From NCBI RefSeq assembly GCF_003594875.1, contig NZ_QZEY01000004.1:310001-374000 (forward strand): a DNA stretch of 64,000 nt, given 5' to 3'. Positions 1-8,572 of the stretch are shown piece after piece; position 1 is the stretch's first letter, and every line of letters starts with the position of its first letter. This DNA is from Bailinhaonella thermotolerans. GTDB lineage: Bacteria > Actinomycetota > Actinomycetes > Streptosporangiales > Streptosporangiaceae. The notes under the pieces were generated by a model that was given only the letters and a program-made list of their open reading frames with translations, was not told the DNA's origin and searched no databases. The position numbers were made by a program, and so were the translations under genes.

Positions 1-650
1 GCGGCGATGCCCGCGTGCCAGCCCTCGGCGTTCACCACCCTGCGGGCGGAGCGCCTGGCCAGGCCGGGGAACCGGCGGGCGATCTCCTCCTCCACGGCCC
101 GCTCCCGGCCGGACAGGAGCGGGACCAGGTCCGCGCCTGTGTCGGCGGACGCCTGCCGTACGGCCTCGCCCGACGCCTCCCGCAGGCGCTCGCCGATCCG
201 CGCGGCGTACGCGCCGAGGAAGGCGTGGCGGAAGGAGCGCGTGCGGGAGCGGCCGGACGCGTCCCTGCGGGCGCCCGCGCGGGTCATCGCGGCCGCCGCC
301 TGGAGCAGGAGCGAGGTGAACAGCACCTCGACCGCCTCCAGGTCCGCCGGGAACCCGAACACCGTGCTGTGCCCGAGCGGCCGGTTCCACACCGTCCGGC
401 AGCGGTTCGCGCGCGCCACGGCCTCCAGGAGGGACGCCTTCGGCGTCTCGTACGGCCTGCGCACGTCCAGCCTGCGGCTCCGCACGCCCGCGTCGTCCCC
501 CGCCAGGGCGGCCCGCGTCAGGTTGTGCCGGGTCATGAGGGCCTGCGCCGCCGCCGTGAACGTCTCGGCCTCGGCCTCGAACTCCGTCGCCTCCGCCTTG
601 GCCAGCAGCGCGCGGACCCGCGCCAGCACCTTCTCGTCCGCCGTCTCCAC
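1..650 (-). CDS. DUF2786 domain protein (3' end outside window)
   Basis: The minus-strand frame begins at a GTG (648-650) and runs off the left edge, giving 216 visible residues. The N-terminus reads DEKVLARVRALLAKAE followed by TRHNL, the signature of the DUF2786 family, a helical domain of unknown function common in actinobacteria. The rest is Arg/Ala-rich and contains a basic stretch around residues 130-150. No ATG lies upstream in frame and the ribosome-binding site is weak, so the start is tentative. It diverges from the TerB gene across about 240 bp. I cannot assign a function, and the C-terminus is not in the window. Confidence 0.75.
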   Translation of the reverse strand, partial: METADEKVLARVRALLAKAEATEFEAEAETFTAAAQALMTRHNLTRAALAGDDAGVRSRRLDVRRPYETPKASLLEAVARANRCRTVWNRPLGHSTVFGFPADLEAVEVLFTSLLLQAAAAMTRAGARRDASGRSRTRSFRHAFLGAYAARIGERLREASGEAVRQASADTGADLVPLLSGRERAVEEEIARRFPGLARRSARRVVNAEGWHAGIA

Positions 651-893
651 GCCCCGTCCCCGCTCGGTCGCCCTGCCGTGCCGCCCGCCCCCGTTTCCGG
701 CGCCCGTGCCCGGGGTTCCCGCGCCGGAACTCCGGGGGCGGCACGGCAAAAGTACTCGGGCCGCGGAAATGAGGGGGATCCGGCGTCGCCGAAACACCGT
801 ATTCGGGGGTGGATTCGTGGGCTGCCCGGGGTGAATGAGGGTGGTGTGAGCTATGGTTCATGATCATGGGGACGTTCCGGGCAAGGTGGGCGG
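651..893. promoter_or_regulatory. Divergent intergenic region with CATGATCATG palindrome
   Basis: The 243 bp between the DUF2786 gene and the TerB operon are less GC-rich than their surroundings. A perfect 10-bp palindrome CATGATCATG lies at 859-868, about 25 bp before the TerB start. TATGGT just upstream (853-858) could be a -10 element but no convincing -35 is seen. Similar TGATCA-containing sequence recurs in the repeats after the operon (7.8-8.4 kb). Confidence 0.35.
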
Positions 894-3836
894 ATGGGTG
901 GATTTAGCGGCTCCCACGGCGTACCTGCCCGGCGGGGGAGGCACGCCGCCCCGTCGCCCGTGGACCCCGGGCGAGCGGGGGCGGAAGGCCCCTGGCAGGC
1001 GCCCGGAGCCGGGATCAACCTCTTCGGCTGGAACATCATCGGGGGCCTGCTCTACGTGGGACAGGGCCTCCCCTCGGCGGCCCGGAACATGGTGGAGCCC
1101 GCGCTGATCGACCCCCGGCTGCCGGTGGACACCAGCGCGCCGGACTGGGCCGGGGAGGGCCTGGGCTACTACCCGTCCTACGACACGATCCCGCCCGCGA
1201 CCCGGGCCGCCTACCTCGCCTGGCTGTCGGACGGCAGGCGGTATCCGCGGGCGCCGCTCGGCTACGTGTTCCTCTATTTCTACGGTCTTGAGCGGCGCGT
1301 CCTGCACGACCTCCTCCAGGACCCGGCGGCGGCGACGTACGAACTGCCGATCATTCACGAGGAGATTCAGCGGCTGCTGTCCGTTTACGGCGGGCACGCG
1401 GCCTTCCGGGAGTACGCGGGACGGTTCGAGCGGGTCCTGCACCTGCTGTCGGGCAATCCGCCCGAACCCGCCGCGGGGACGCCCCCGCCGCTCGGGCTGC
1501 GGGCCGGGCTGGGCATGTTCGCCGCGCGCGAGACGCCGGTCCCGGCGGACTGGGCGCTGGCCTGGATCCGCTCGCACCCCGACTACCGGCCGCGCACGCC
1601 CATGACGCGCTGCGCCGCGGAGTTCGCCGCGCTCTTCCGCGTCCGGTACGGCGAACGCCACGGCGACGGGCTGGTCGTGCGGCCCGGGCGGGGGGAGGTC
1701 CCGCTCGGATACCGGCCCGCGAGCGCCGGGTTCCACGGGCTGGCCGAGATCACGCTGCCCGGGGTGCCCGACGTGTTCACCTCCCCGGCGGCGACGCGGA
1801 GGCTGGCCACCCTCGCGGACGAGTGCACGGCCGAGCTGGAGGCCTACAGCCGCTACCTGGGGAAGGCCCCGGGGGCGCGGGAGAGCGTGCAGGCGCGGGC
1901 GCTGCTCCCGGCCGAGCTGCTGGACGAGGAGTCGGGCGCGGCGGGCCGGGCACTGCGGTGGGCGCGCGAGCGCCTCGGCGACCGGGAGATGGCGCTGGCG
2001 CCGGCGGAGGAGTTCGCCGCCCTGCTCACGGACACCCCGCCCTCGCCGCCCTCGCCGCCCTCGCCGTACGGCCGGGAGGGCGCGGGCTCACCGGGCGGCG
2101 CGGCCGGGGCCGAGCCCGGGGACGGCGGTGAGCCCGGAGGCGGCGGGGCCGGCGGGGCCGCGGCGTCCGGCGGTCGGGCCAAGCCGGCGAAGAAGGACGT
2201 GATCGCGCTCGCGCACCTGTTCAGCCGGGTGGGGATCGGGATGGAGCCCGACCCTCGCCTGGGCGGTCCGGTGCAGGCCGGCGGGGTGATGGTGCTGTTC
2301 GCCGACGCGGGCGGGCCCACCGCCGCGCCGTCGGACGCGTACCGGGCGGCGGCGCTGCTGCTGCACCTGGCGGCGGCGGTGAGCGCGGCGGACGGGGAGA
2401 CCTCGCAGGCCGAGCAGCGCCACCTGAGCGAGCACCTGGAGCGGGCGCTGCACCTCACCCAGGGGGAGCGCCGCCGCCTCCAGGCCCACCTGCGCTGGCT
2501 GATCGCCACCGACGTCAAGCTCTCCGGGCTGTCCAAGCGCGTCGCGGCCGTGGACCGGGAGCAGCGGGCGCTGCTGGGTGAGTTCCTCGCGGGGGTCGCG
2601 GCGGCGGACGGCCGCATCGCGCCCGAGGAGGTCGCGAGCCTCACCCGCATCTACCGCCTCCTGGGCCTGGACCCGGCGGAGGTCGAGGCCGCCCTGGGCG
2701 CCGTGGCCCCCAAGCCCCGCCGCTCCCGTTCGCGCCGCCGCGACGCCGCCGGACCCGCGGCTCCCGGATCCCCGGCTCCCGGCTCGGCTGCTCCCGGTTC
2801 CGAGGGGCCCGGTTCCGAGGGGCCCGGTCCTGAGGGGTCCGTCCCTGCCGGCGGGCCCGTCGTCGTCCGCCGGGCCTCGCCCGAGCCCGGCTTCGCCCTG
2901 CCCCGCCCGCCCGCCGGGGACCCCCCTCTCGCGGGCGACGGGTCGCGGGGGCTTCAGTCCGAGGGGGCCTCCGCGCCCGGGCACGAGGAATCCGATCCGG
3001 CCGGGCCGGGCGCAGCCGCACCTGAGCTTGCCGCACCTGGGCCTGCCGTACCCGGGCCTGCCGTACCCGGGGCCGCCGGGCCTGGGCTTTCGCCGGGCGC
3101 GGGCGCCGATCCCGGGTTCGGGTCGGGCGGGCCCGGGTCGCCCGGCGCCGCCGTACGGCACCGGCGGGGCGACAGCGCCGCCGTACCGGAGGGAGCCGGG
3201 GCCCCGGGAGACGCGGCCGGGGCGCCGGTGAACGGGGCTTTCGCCGTACGGCGTTCGCGGGACCTCGCGGACGCGGTGGCGGGGGCGCTCGACCCGGCGC
3301 GGCCCGATCCGGCGGAACCGGGCGCGGAGGGACGGACCTCCCCGGACCGTTCCTCCCCGGCACGGACGTCCCATGAACGGACCTCCCAGGGACGGGTGGG
3401 CGCCGAGGACGCCGCGGCGGAGGACGCCGCCGCGCCGGGCGGGCGGGGGCCCGAGGCCGGAGGGCTGCCGGCCGTACGGCTGGACCCCGCGGTCATCGCG
3501 GCGAAGCTGGCCGAGACCGCCCGGGTGGGGAACCTGCTGCTGGAGATCTTCGAGGAGGACGCGCGGCCGGCGAGCCCCGCGCCCCCGCCTCCGGCCGCCG
3601 CCGCGCCGGTCGCCGGGCTCGACGGCGGGCACTCGGGGCTCGTGCGGGAGCTGGCCCGGTTCGGCGAGGTGTCGCGGGGGGAGTTCGAGGAGCTCGCGGC
3701 GCGGTGGGGGCTGCTGCCCGAGGGGGCCATCGACCGGGTCAACCAGGCGGCGCTGGACCTCCGGGACGAGCCGTTGCTGGAAGGTGACGACCCGATCCGG
3801 GTCAATACGGAACTGCTGGGAGAGATGCTGAGGTGA
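894..3836 (+). CDS. TerB_N / TerB / TerB_C multidomain protein, first gene of a TerB-ATPase-helicase operon
   Basis: A 980-residue protein. Residues about 40-250 match the TerB_N type (NLFGWNIIGGLLYVG, then VEPALIDPRLPV and a YLAWLSDGRR core). A TerB-like all-helical domain lies at about 430-600, with two AADGE/AADGR acidic metal-site-like turns. The last 115 residues (LAETARVGNLLLEIFEED to the end) are TerB_C-like. A disordered Pro/Gly/Ala linker of about 260 residues separates the last two. In published surveys TerB_N/TerB_C proteins are linked to helicases and ATPases in predicted stress or phage-response systems. The start ATG follows GGTGGGCGG. The stop overlaps the next gene by 4 bp (GTGA), so the three genes should be translationally coupled. 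The family role is known only by association. Confidence 0.85.
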   Translation: MGGFSGSHGVPARRGRHAAPSPVDPGRAGAEGPWQAPGAGINLFGWNIIGGLLYVGQGLPSAARNMVEPALIDPRLPVDTSAPDWAGEGLGYYPSYDTIPPATRAAYLAWLSDGRRYPRAPLGYVFLYFYGLERRVLHDLLQDPAAATYELPIIHEEIQRLLSVYGGHAAFREYAGRFERVLHLLSGNPPEPAAGTPPPLGLRAGLGMFAARETPVPADWALAWIRSHPDYRPRTPMTRCAAEFAALFRVRYGERHGDGLVVRPGRGEVPLGYRPASAGFHGLAEITLPGVPDVFTSPAATRRLATLADECTAELEAYSRYLGKAPGARESVQARALLPAELLDEESGAAGRALRWARERLGDREMALAPAEEFAALLTDTPPSPPSPPSPYGREGAGSPGGAAGAEPGDGGEPGGGGAGGAAASGGRAKPAKKDVIALAHLFSRVGIGMEPDPRLGGPVQAGGVMVLFADAGGPTAAPSDAYRAAALLLHLAAAVSAADGETSQAEQRHLSEHLERALHLTQGERRRLQAHLRWLIATDVKLSGLSKRVAAVDREQRALLGEFLAGVAAADGRIAPEEVASLTRIYRLLGLDPAEVEAALGAVAPKPRRSRSRRRDAAGPAAPGSPAPGSAAPGSEGPGSEGPGPEGSVPAGGPVVVRRASPEPGFALPRPPAGDPPLAGDGSRGLQSEGASAPGHEESDPAGPGAAAPELAAPGPAVPGPAVPGAAGPGLSPGAGADPGFGSGGPGSPGAAVRHRRGDSAAVPEGAGAPGDAAGAPVNGAFAVRRSRDLADAVAGALDPARPDPAEPGAEGRTSPDRSSPARTSHERTSQGRVGAEDAAAEDAAAPGGRGPEAGGLPAVRLDPAVIAAKLAETARVGNLLLEIFEEDARPASPAPPPPAAAAPVAGLDGGHSGLVRELARFGEVSRGEFEELAARWGLLPEGAIDRVNQAALDLRDEPLLEGDDPIRVNTELLGEMLR

Positions 3837-5143
3837 GCACCACCACTCCGATCCGCGCCCGCGAGCGCGACGCGCTGATCCAGTCGCTGCGCGCGGGCGT
3901 CGTGCCGCGGCTCGGGCAGCGGCACGTGCAGGTGGGCCGGGCGGCCGAGGTGGAGGCGCTGGTCGCCGACATCGTGCGGATCGGGGCGGGCGGCTCGGCC
4001 GTGCGCTTCGTGATCGGGGAGTTCGGCGCGGGGAAGACGTTCTTCCTGCACCTCGTGCGCTCGGTCGCGCTGGAGAAGCGGCTGGTCACGGTCCACGCGG
4101 ACCTGAACCCGGACCGGCGGCTGCACTCCAGCGGCGGCCAGGCCCGCAGCCTGTACGCCGAGCTGATGCGCAACATGGCCACCCGGTCCAAGCCGGACGG
4201 GGGCGCGCTGCCCGCCGTGGTCGAGCGGTTCGTGTCCAGCGCGCTCGGGGAGGCGCAGCTCACCGGCTCCGACCCCGCGCAGGTCATCCGGGTACGGCTG
4301 GCGCACCTGGCCGAGCTGACCGGCGGATACGACTTCGCGGAGGTCGTCGGCGCGTACTGGCGCGGGCACGACACGGGCGACGAGCGGCTCAAGGCCGCCG
4401 CCGTACGGTGGCTGCGGGCGGAGTACTCCACCAAGACCGAGGCGCGGTCCGAGCTGGGCGTGCGGACGATCATCGACGACTCGACGTTCCACGACCACCT
4501 GAAGCTGATGAGCCGGTTCGTGTGCCTGGCCGGGTACGACGGGCTGCTCGTGGGCCTGGACGAGATGGTCAACCTCTACAAGCTGTCCTCGACGCAGGCG
4601 CGCAACTCCAACTACGAGCAGATCCTGCGCATCCTCAACGACACGCTCCAGGGCACCGCCGCGCACCTGGGCTTCGTGTTCGGGGGGACGCCGGAGTTCC
4701 TGACGGACACGCGGCGGGGCCTGTTCAGCTACCCGGCGCTGGCGTCGCGGCTGGCGGAGAACTCGTTCGCCGTCGGCGGGCTGCGCGACTACTCCGGGCC
4801 GGTGCTGCGGCTGGACGCGCTCACGCCGGAGGACCTGTACGTCCTGCTGACCAAGATCAGGCACGTGTACGCCTACGGGGACCCGGCGCGGTACCTGGTG
4901 GAGGACGAGGCGCTGCCGGCGTTCATGCACCACTGCGCGAACCGCGTGGGCGAGGCGTACTTCCGCACGCCGCGCACCACGATCAAGGCGTTCTGCGACC
5001 TGCTGGCCGTGCTGGAGCAGAACCCGGAGGTGGACTGGCGGCAGATCCTCCCGGCGGTGGAACTGGGCCACGAGGAGAACCCGGACCTGGCGCCGCTGGA
5101 GGACGAGGAGGGCGATGGAGAGCTCGCCGCCTTCCGCCTCTGA
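3833..5143 (+). CDS. BrxD-like P-loop ATPase (DUF2791 family)
   Basis: A 436-residue AAA-type ATPase. Walker A is GEFGAGKT (about residue 61-68) and Walker B is LLVGLDEM (about 239-246). FVFGGTPEFLTD near 280 fits the sensor region of the DUF2791/BrxD family, found in type 2 BREX systems beside an Lhr-like helicase. The GTG start at 3833 sits inside the upstream stop (GTGA). The 3' end overlaps the helicase start by 29 bp. Between a TerB protein and a helicase, it may act as the regulatory ATPase of a nucleic-acid-processing complex, which is inference. No PglX methylase, PglZ phosphatase or PglW/PglY is in the window, so a complete BREX system is not claimed. Confidence 0.88.
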   Translation: MSTTTPIRARERDALIQSLRAGVVPRLGQRHVQVGRAAEVEALVADIVRIGAGGSAVRFVIGEFGAGKTFFLHLVRSVALEKRLVTVHADLNPDRRLHSSGGQARSLYAELMRNMATRSKPDGGALPAVVERFVSSALGEAQLTGSDPAQVIRVRLAHLAELTGGYDFAEVVGAYWRGHDTGDERLKAAAVRWLRAEYSTKTEARSELGVRTIIDDSTFHDHLKLMSRFVCLAGYDGLLVGLDEMVNLYKLSSTQARNSNYEQILRILNDTLQGTAAHLGFVFGGTPEFLTDTRRGLFSYPALASRLAENSFAVGGLRDYSGPVLRLDALTPEDLYVLLTKIRHVYAYGDPARYLVEDEALPAFMHHCANRVGEAYFRTPRTTIKAFCDLLAVLEQNPEVDWRQILPAVELGHEENPDLAPLEDEEGDGELAAFRL

Positions 5144-7733
5144 ACCACCCGCCCCAGACCCGGCGGCCCCCGAACCCCCCGCCACCGGAACGTCGAGCGC
5201 CGGGACGCCGAGCGCCGGGACGCCGAGCGCCGGGACGCCGAGCGCTGAGCGGCCGGCCGTCGAGCCGTCGGTTTCCGAGCCTCCCGCCTCCGAGGCGGCG
5301 AGCGCCGGGCGGCCGGTCGCCGAGTCGTCCGTACGGGAGGCGCCCGGCGGACTCGCGGGGGTGCGGCGGGCGGGGGCGGCGGCGCCCGTGACGGTGCCCG
5401 CGGGGCTGCCCGCGCCACGGGCGGAGTCCGCCGCCTTCGAGCTGTTGCATCCCCGCGTGCGGCGGTGGCTCTGGGAGCAGGGGTGGCGGGAGCTGCGGCA
5501 GGCGCAGGAGGCCGCGGTCGCCCCGGTGCTCGCCGGGGACCGGGACGTGCTGATCGCGGCGGCGACGGCCACGGGCAAGACGGAGGCGGCCTTCCTGCCG
5601 ATCTGCTCCTCGCTGGCCGCCGACCCGCCGTCCGTCCCGGGGTTCTGGGCGGTGTACGTCAGCCCGCTCAAGGCCCTGATCAACGATCAGCACGGCAGGC
5701 TCGACGCGCTCTGCGAGAACCTGGAGATCCCGGTGGCGCGGTGGCACGGCGACGTGGCGGCCGCCACCAAGGGCCGGCTGGCGGCGCGCCCGCGCGGGAT
5801 CCTGCTGATCACGCCGGAGTCGCTGGAGGCGCTGTTCGTGCTCAGGGGCCCGCGGATGGGGCTGTTCGCGGGCGCGCTGCGGTACGTCGTCGTGGACGAG
5901 CTCCACTCCTTCATCGGCACCGAGCGGGGCGCGCAGCTCCGCTCGCTGCTGCACCGGCTGGACCTGGCGGCGCGGCGTCGCGTGCCCCGGATCGGGCTGT
6001 CGGCCACGCTCGGCGACCTGGGCGCGGCGGCGGAGTTCCTGCGCCCGGGCGGCGGCGACCGGGTCGAGCGGGTCGTCTCCACCGCCGACGGCCAGGAGGT
6101 GCGGCTCCAACTGCGCGGATACGTGAGCCGGGACCCGCGCGAGAACCCCGGGGACTCCGCCGACCCCGCGGCCGGCCCGCCGTGCGCCGGGCCCGAAGCC
6201 GCCGCCGAGGACGGGGATGCCGCGCCGTACGGCGGGCACGGGGGCGGCGCGGAGCCGTACGGCGAGGCGGGGGCGGGCGGTGGCGAGGAGGCGTCGCGGG
6301 ACGTCCGGGACATCGCGCGGCACCTCTTCCAGACGCTCAGGGGCGGTCACCACCTCGTCTTCGCGAACTCGCGGAGCGCCGTCGAGCAGTACACCGACCT
6401 GCTGACGCGCGAGTCGGAGGCCGCGCGGGTGCCGAACGAGTTCGTCCCGCACCACGGCAACCTGTCCAAGGACATTCGCGAGCACACCGAGGCCAGGCTG
6501 AAGGACCGATCGCTCCCGGCGACCGCGATCTGCACCTCGACGCTGGAGATGGGGATCGACATCGGCTCGGTCTCGTCCGTCGCCCAGATCGGCGCGCCGC
6601 CGGGCGTGGCCGCGCTGCGCCAGCGCCTGGGCCGCTCCGGCCGGAGGGACGCCCCCGCGGTGCTCCGCCTGTACGTCTCCGAGCCCGCGCCGTACGGCGG
6701 CATGAACCCGGCCGACGAACTGCGCGACCAGCTCGTGCAGACGATCGCGACCGTGGACCTGCTGCTGGAGCGGTGGTACGAACCGCCTCCGCCGGGCATG
6801 CCGCACCTGTCCACCCTCACGCAGCAGGTGTTGTCGCTGATCGCCCAGCACGGCGGCGTCACCCCGGCCGCCGCCCACCGCACGCTCTGCGCCCAGGGGC
6901 CGTTCCGCGAGGTCGGCCCGGACACGTTCGCCGCCCTCCTGCGCGACCTGGCGGCCGCCCGGCTGATCCGCCAGGAGCCCGACGGCCTCCTCCTCCACGG
7001 CGAGGTGGGCGAGAGGATCGTCAACCACCACACGTTCTACGCGGCGTTCGCGACCCCGGTGGAGTACCGCGTGACCGCGGGCTCGCGCGCCCTGGGCACG
7101 CTGCCGGTGGACCAGCCGGTCGCGGAGGGGTCCCTGCTGCTGTTCGCCGGCCGCCGCTGGCGGGTCCTCACGGTGGACCCCGAGGCCCGGCTGATCGACG
7201 TCGCCCCCGCCTCGGGCGGCCGCCCGCCCACGTTCACCGGCGCGGGTCCGGAGGTCCACGACCGCGTCCGCGTGAGGATGCGCGAGGTCTACGAGTCCCC
7301 GCGGGTCCCCGCCTACCTGGACGCCGCCGCCCGGCTCCTCCTGGACCAGGGCCGCGCGGCGTACCGCCGCCTGGGTCTCGGTGAGACCCCGCTCCTGCCG
7401 TACGGGAAGGACACCCTGCTCTTCCCCTTCCGCGGCGACAGGATCATGACCACCCTGACCCTGGCCCTGGCGGCCCGCGGGGTGGACGCGGCGCGCCAGG
7501 GCCTCTCCCTGCTCCTCGCCGGCACCTCCCCGGAGCAGGCGAAGGACCACCTGACGAGCCTGGCCGAGGAGGGCCTCCCGTCCTCCGCCGACCTCGCCCG
7601 CCACATCCCCGACAAACGCCACGACAAATACGACTTCGCCCTGAGTGTCCCCCTCCTGACCCTCTCCTGGACCACCCGCCACCTGGACCTCCCCGCCACC
7701 GAATCCTTCCTCGCCACCACCTTCCCCACCTGA
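5115..7733 (+). CDS. Superfamily 2 DEAD/DEAH-type helicase, Lhr/BrxHI-like
   Basis: An 872-residue helicase. In order: a Pro/Ala/Ser-rich disordered tail of about 110 residues, including GTPSA repeats; motif I TATGKTEA (about 150); motif II DELH (about 260); motif III SAT (about 296); and motif VI QRLGRSGRR (about 506-513) after STLEMGID. It has a C-terminal region of 350 residues. An unconserved-looking Gly/Ala insert with two PYG triplets separates the RecA folds (about 340-395). The ATG has a strong GAGGAGGG site inside the end of the ATPase gene, which supports this start despite the 29-bp overlap. It probably unwinds DNA or RNA as the motor of the TerB-BrxD-helicase module. The substrate is unknown. 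Confidence 0.88.
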   Translation: MESSPPSASEPPAPDPAAPEPPATGTSSAGTPSAGTPSAGTPSAERPAVEPSVSEPPASEAASAGRPVAESSVREAPGGLAGVRRAGAAAPVTVPAGLPAPRAESAAFELLHPRVRRWLWEQGWRELRQAQEAAVAPVLAGDRDVLIAAATATGKTEAAFLPICSSLAADPPSVPGFWAVYVSPLKALINDQHGRLDALCENLEIPVARWHGDVAAATKGRLAARPRGILLITPESLEALFVLRGPRMGLFAGALRYVVVDELHSFIGTERGAQLRSLLHRLDLAARRRVPRIGLSATLGDLGAAAEFLRPGGGDRVERVVSTADGQEVRLQLRGYVSRDPRENPGDSADPAAGPPCAGPEAAAEDGDAAPYGGHGGGAEPYGEAGAGGGEEASRDVRDIARHLFQTLRGGHHLVFANSRSAVEQYTDLLTRESEAARVPNEFVPHHGNLSKDIREHTEARLKDRSLPATAICTSTLEMGIDIGSVSSVAQIGAPPGVAALRQRLGRSGRRDAPAVLRLYVSEPAPYGGMNPADELRDQLVQTIATVDLLLERWYEPPPPGMPHLSTLTQQVLSLIAQHGGVTPAAAHRTLCAQGPFREVGPDTFAALLRDLAAARLIRQEPDGLLLHGEVGERIVNHHTFYAAFATPVEYRVTAGSRALGTLPVDQPVAEGSLLLFAGRRWRVLTVDPEARLIDVAPASGGRPPTFTGAGPEVHDRVRVRMREVYESPRVPAYLDAAARLLLDQGRAAYRRLGLGETPLLPYGKDTLLFPFRGDRIMTTLTLALAARGVDAARQGLSLLLAGTSPEQAKDHLTSLAEEGLPSSADLARHIPDKRHDKYDFALSVPLLTLSWTTRHLDLPATESFLATTFPT

Positions 7734-7773
7734 ACCCCCAGGGGCCGAGCCCCCTCCGAAGGCCACCCCCGAA

Positions 7774-8390
7774 GCGCGCCCCTCGCCGTGACCTCGCGGC
7801 CCAGCGCACAGGTGATCACAACGAGGCGAGGACCCTGGGGTGTGCCGTACGGCCGGCGCGGGCCTCGGGTGAGGAGTCACCGGTGTCCACGTGGACCCCT
7901 TCGGGCAATCCAGTGCGGCGAGGAGCGGCCCCGGCTCGCCGAGCTCTCCGGTTCCGGCGGAGGGACGAAAACCTCGGGACCGGTGCGGCCTCCACGTCCC
8001 TCCGGCCGTTGCCTCCCGCATCCCGTGGTCCCCGGCGCGCTTGCGCCTGCGCTCTCCCTCATCGTGATCATGCGGTCCTGCGCACACCCCCTGATTCAAA
8101 GCGCGTGATCACCGCGAGGAATCGGGGCGAGGGGAGAGAGGGGTGGTGTCAAGGCGGGGCCGCATTGTCCGGATGTGGCGTACCGGTGGCAAGGCGAGGG
8201 CACCGCCGACGGGACACCTCTCCCGGAAGCCGGGCCGGGATGGCCCCGTGCCGGTGTGGCGTCATGCGCGGTACGCATCCGCGGGCATCGAAGAGCTCAG
8301 CGTCGAGGCCGGCAGCGCGCGCGTCCCTCGTCGTGATCTTGCGGTTTCGCGCACACCCTGTGATCGAAAGTGCATGATCACGGCGAGGGC
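7774..8390. repeat. Three diverged copies of an intergenic repeat, period about 270 bp
   Basis: The 840-bp gap between the helicase and the AfsR-like gene has no credible gene on either strand. It holds three copies of one element with cores at 7774-7830, 8051-8118 and 8319-8388. Each core begins with a ..CGC..CCCTC run and then CGTGATC or CGTGACC, followed by GCGG and GCGCACA, and ends in TGATCAC..CGAGG. The two outer arms, CGTGATC and GATCACG, are inverted to each other, so each copy could form a hairpin or bind a dimeric protein. Copy one lacks about 15 bp in the middle. Confidence 0.7.
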
Positions 8391-8572
8391 GGGGGCCGGG
8401 GGCTGGGGTCGCGGGGCGGGCGGGCGGTTCGGGTCGCGGCCGGGGTGGGACGTTGTGGCGGGGTCGGCCGGGCTACCTGCCTGGCGGGCTTGGCTGGTTG
8501 GTCGGGGGGGCGGGGGGGCGGGGTCGGCCAGGTGGTCGCCGGGTGTGGGGGTGGGGGCGGGAGAATTGGGGG

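Noticed and set aside
7-863. Two long plus-strand open frames opposite the DUF2786 gene
   Set aside because: They are compositionally Arg/Pro/Ser-rich shadows of the minus-strand gene, which has a recognisable domain.
894-7733. Complete BREX system
   Set aside because: Only BrxD- and helicase-like genes are present; PglX, PglZ, PglW/PglY and BrxA/B genes are absent from the window.
4983-8099. A 1038-codon minus-strand open frame opposite the helicase
   Set aside because: No domain is visible and its composition is that of antisense GC-rich DNA; the helicase motifs on the plus strand are decisive.
7774-8390. CRISPR array
   Set aside because: Only three diverged units with 270-bp spacing and an internal inverted repeat; no regular spacers and no cas genes.
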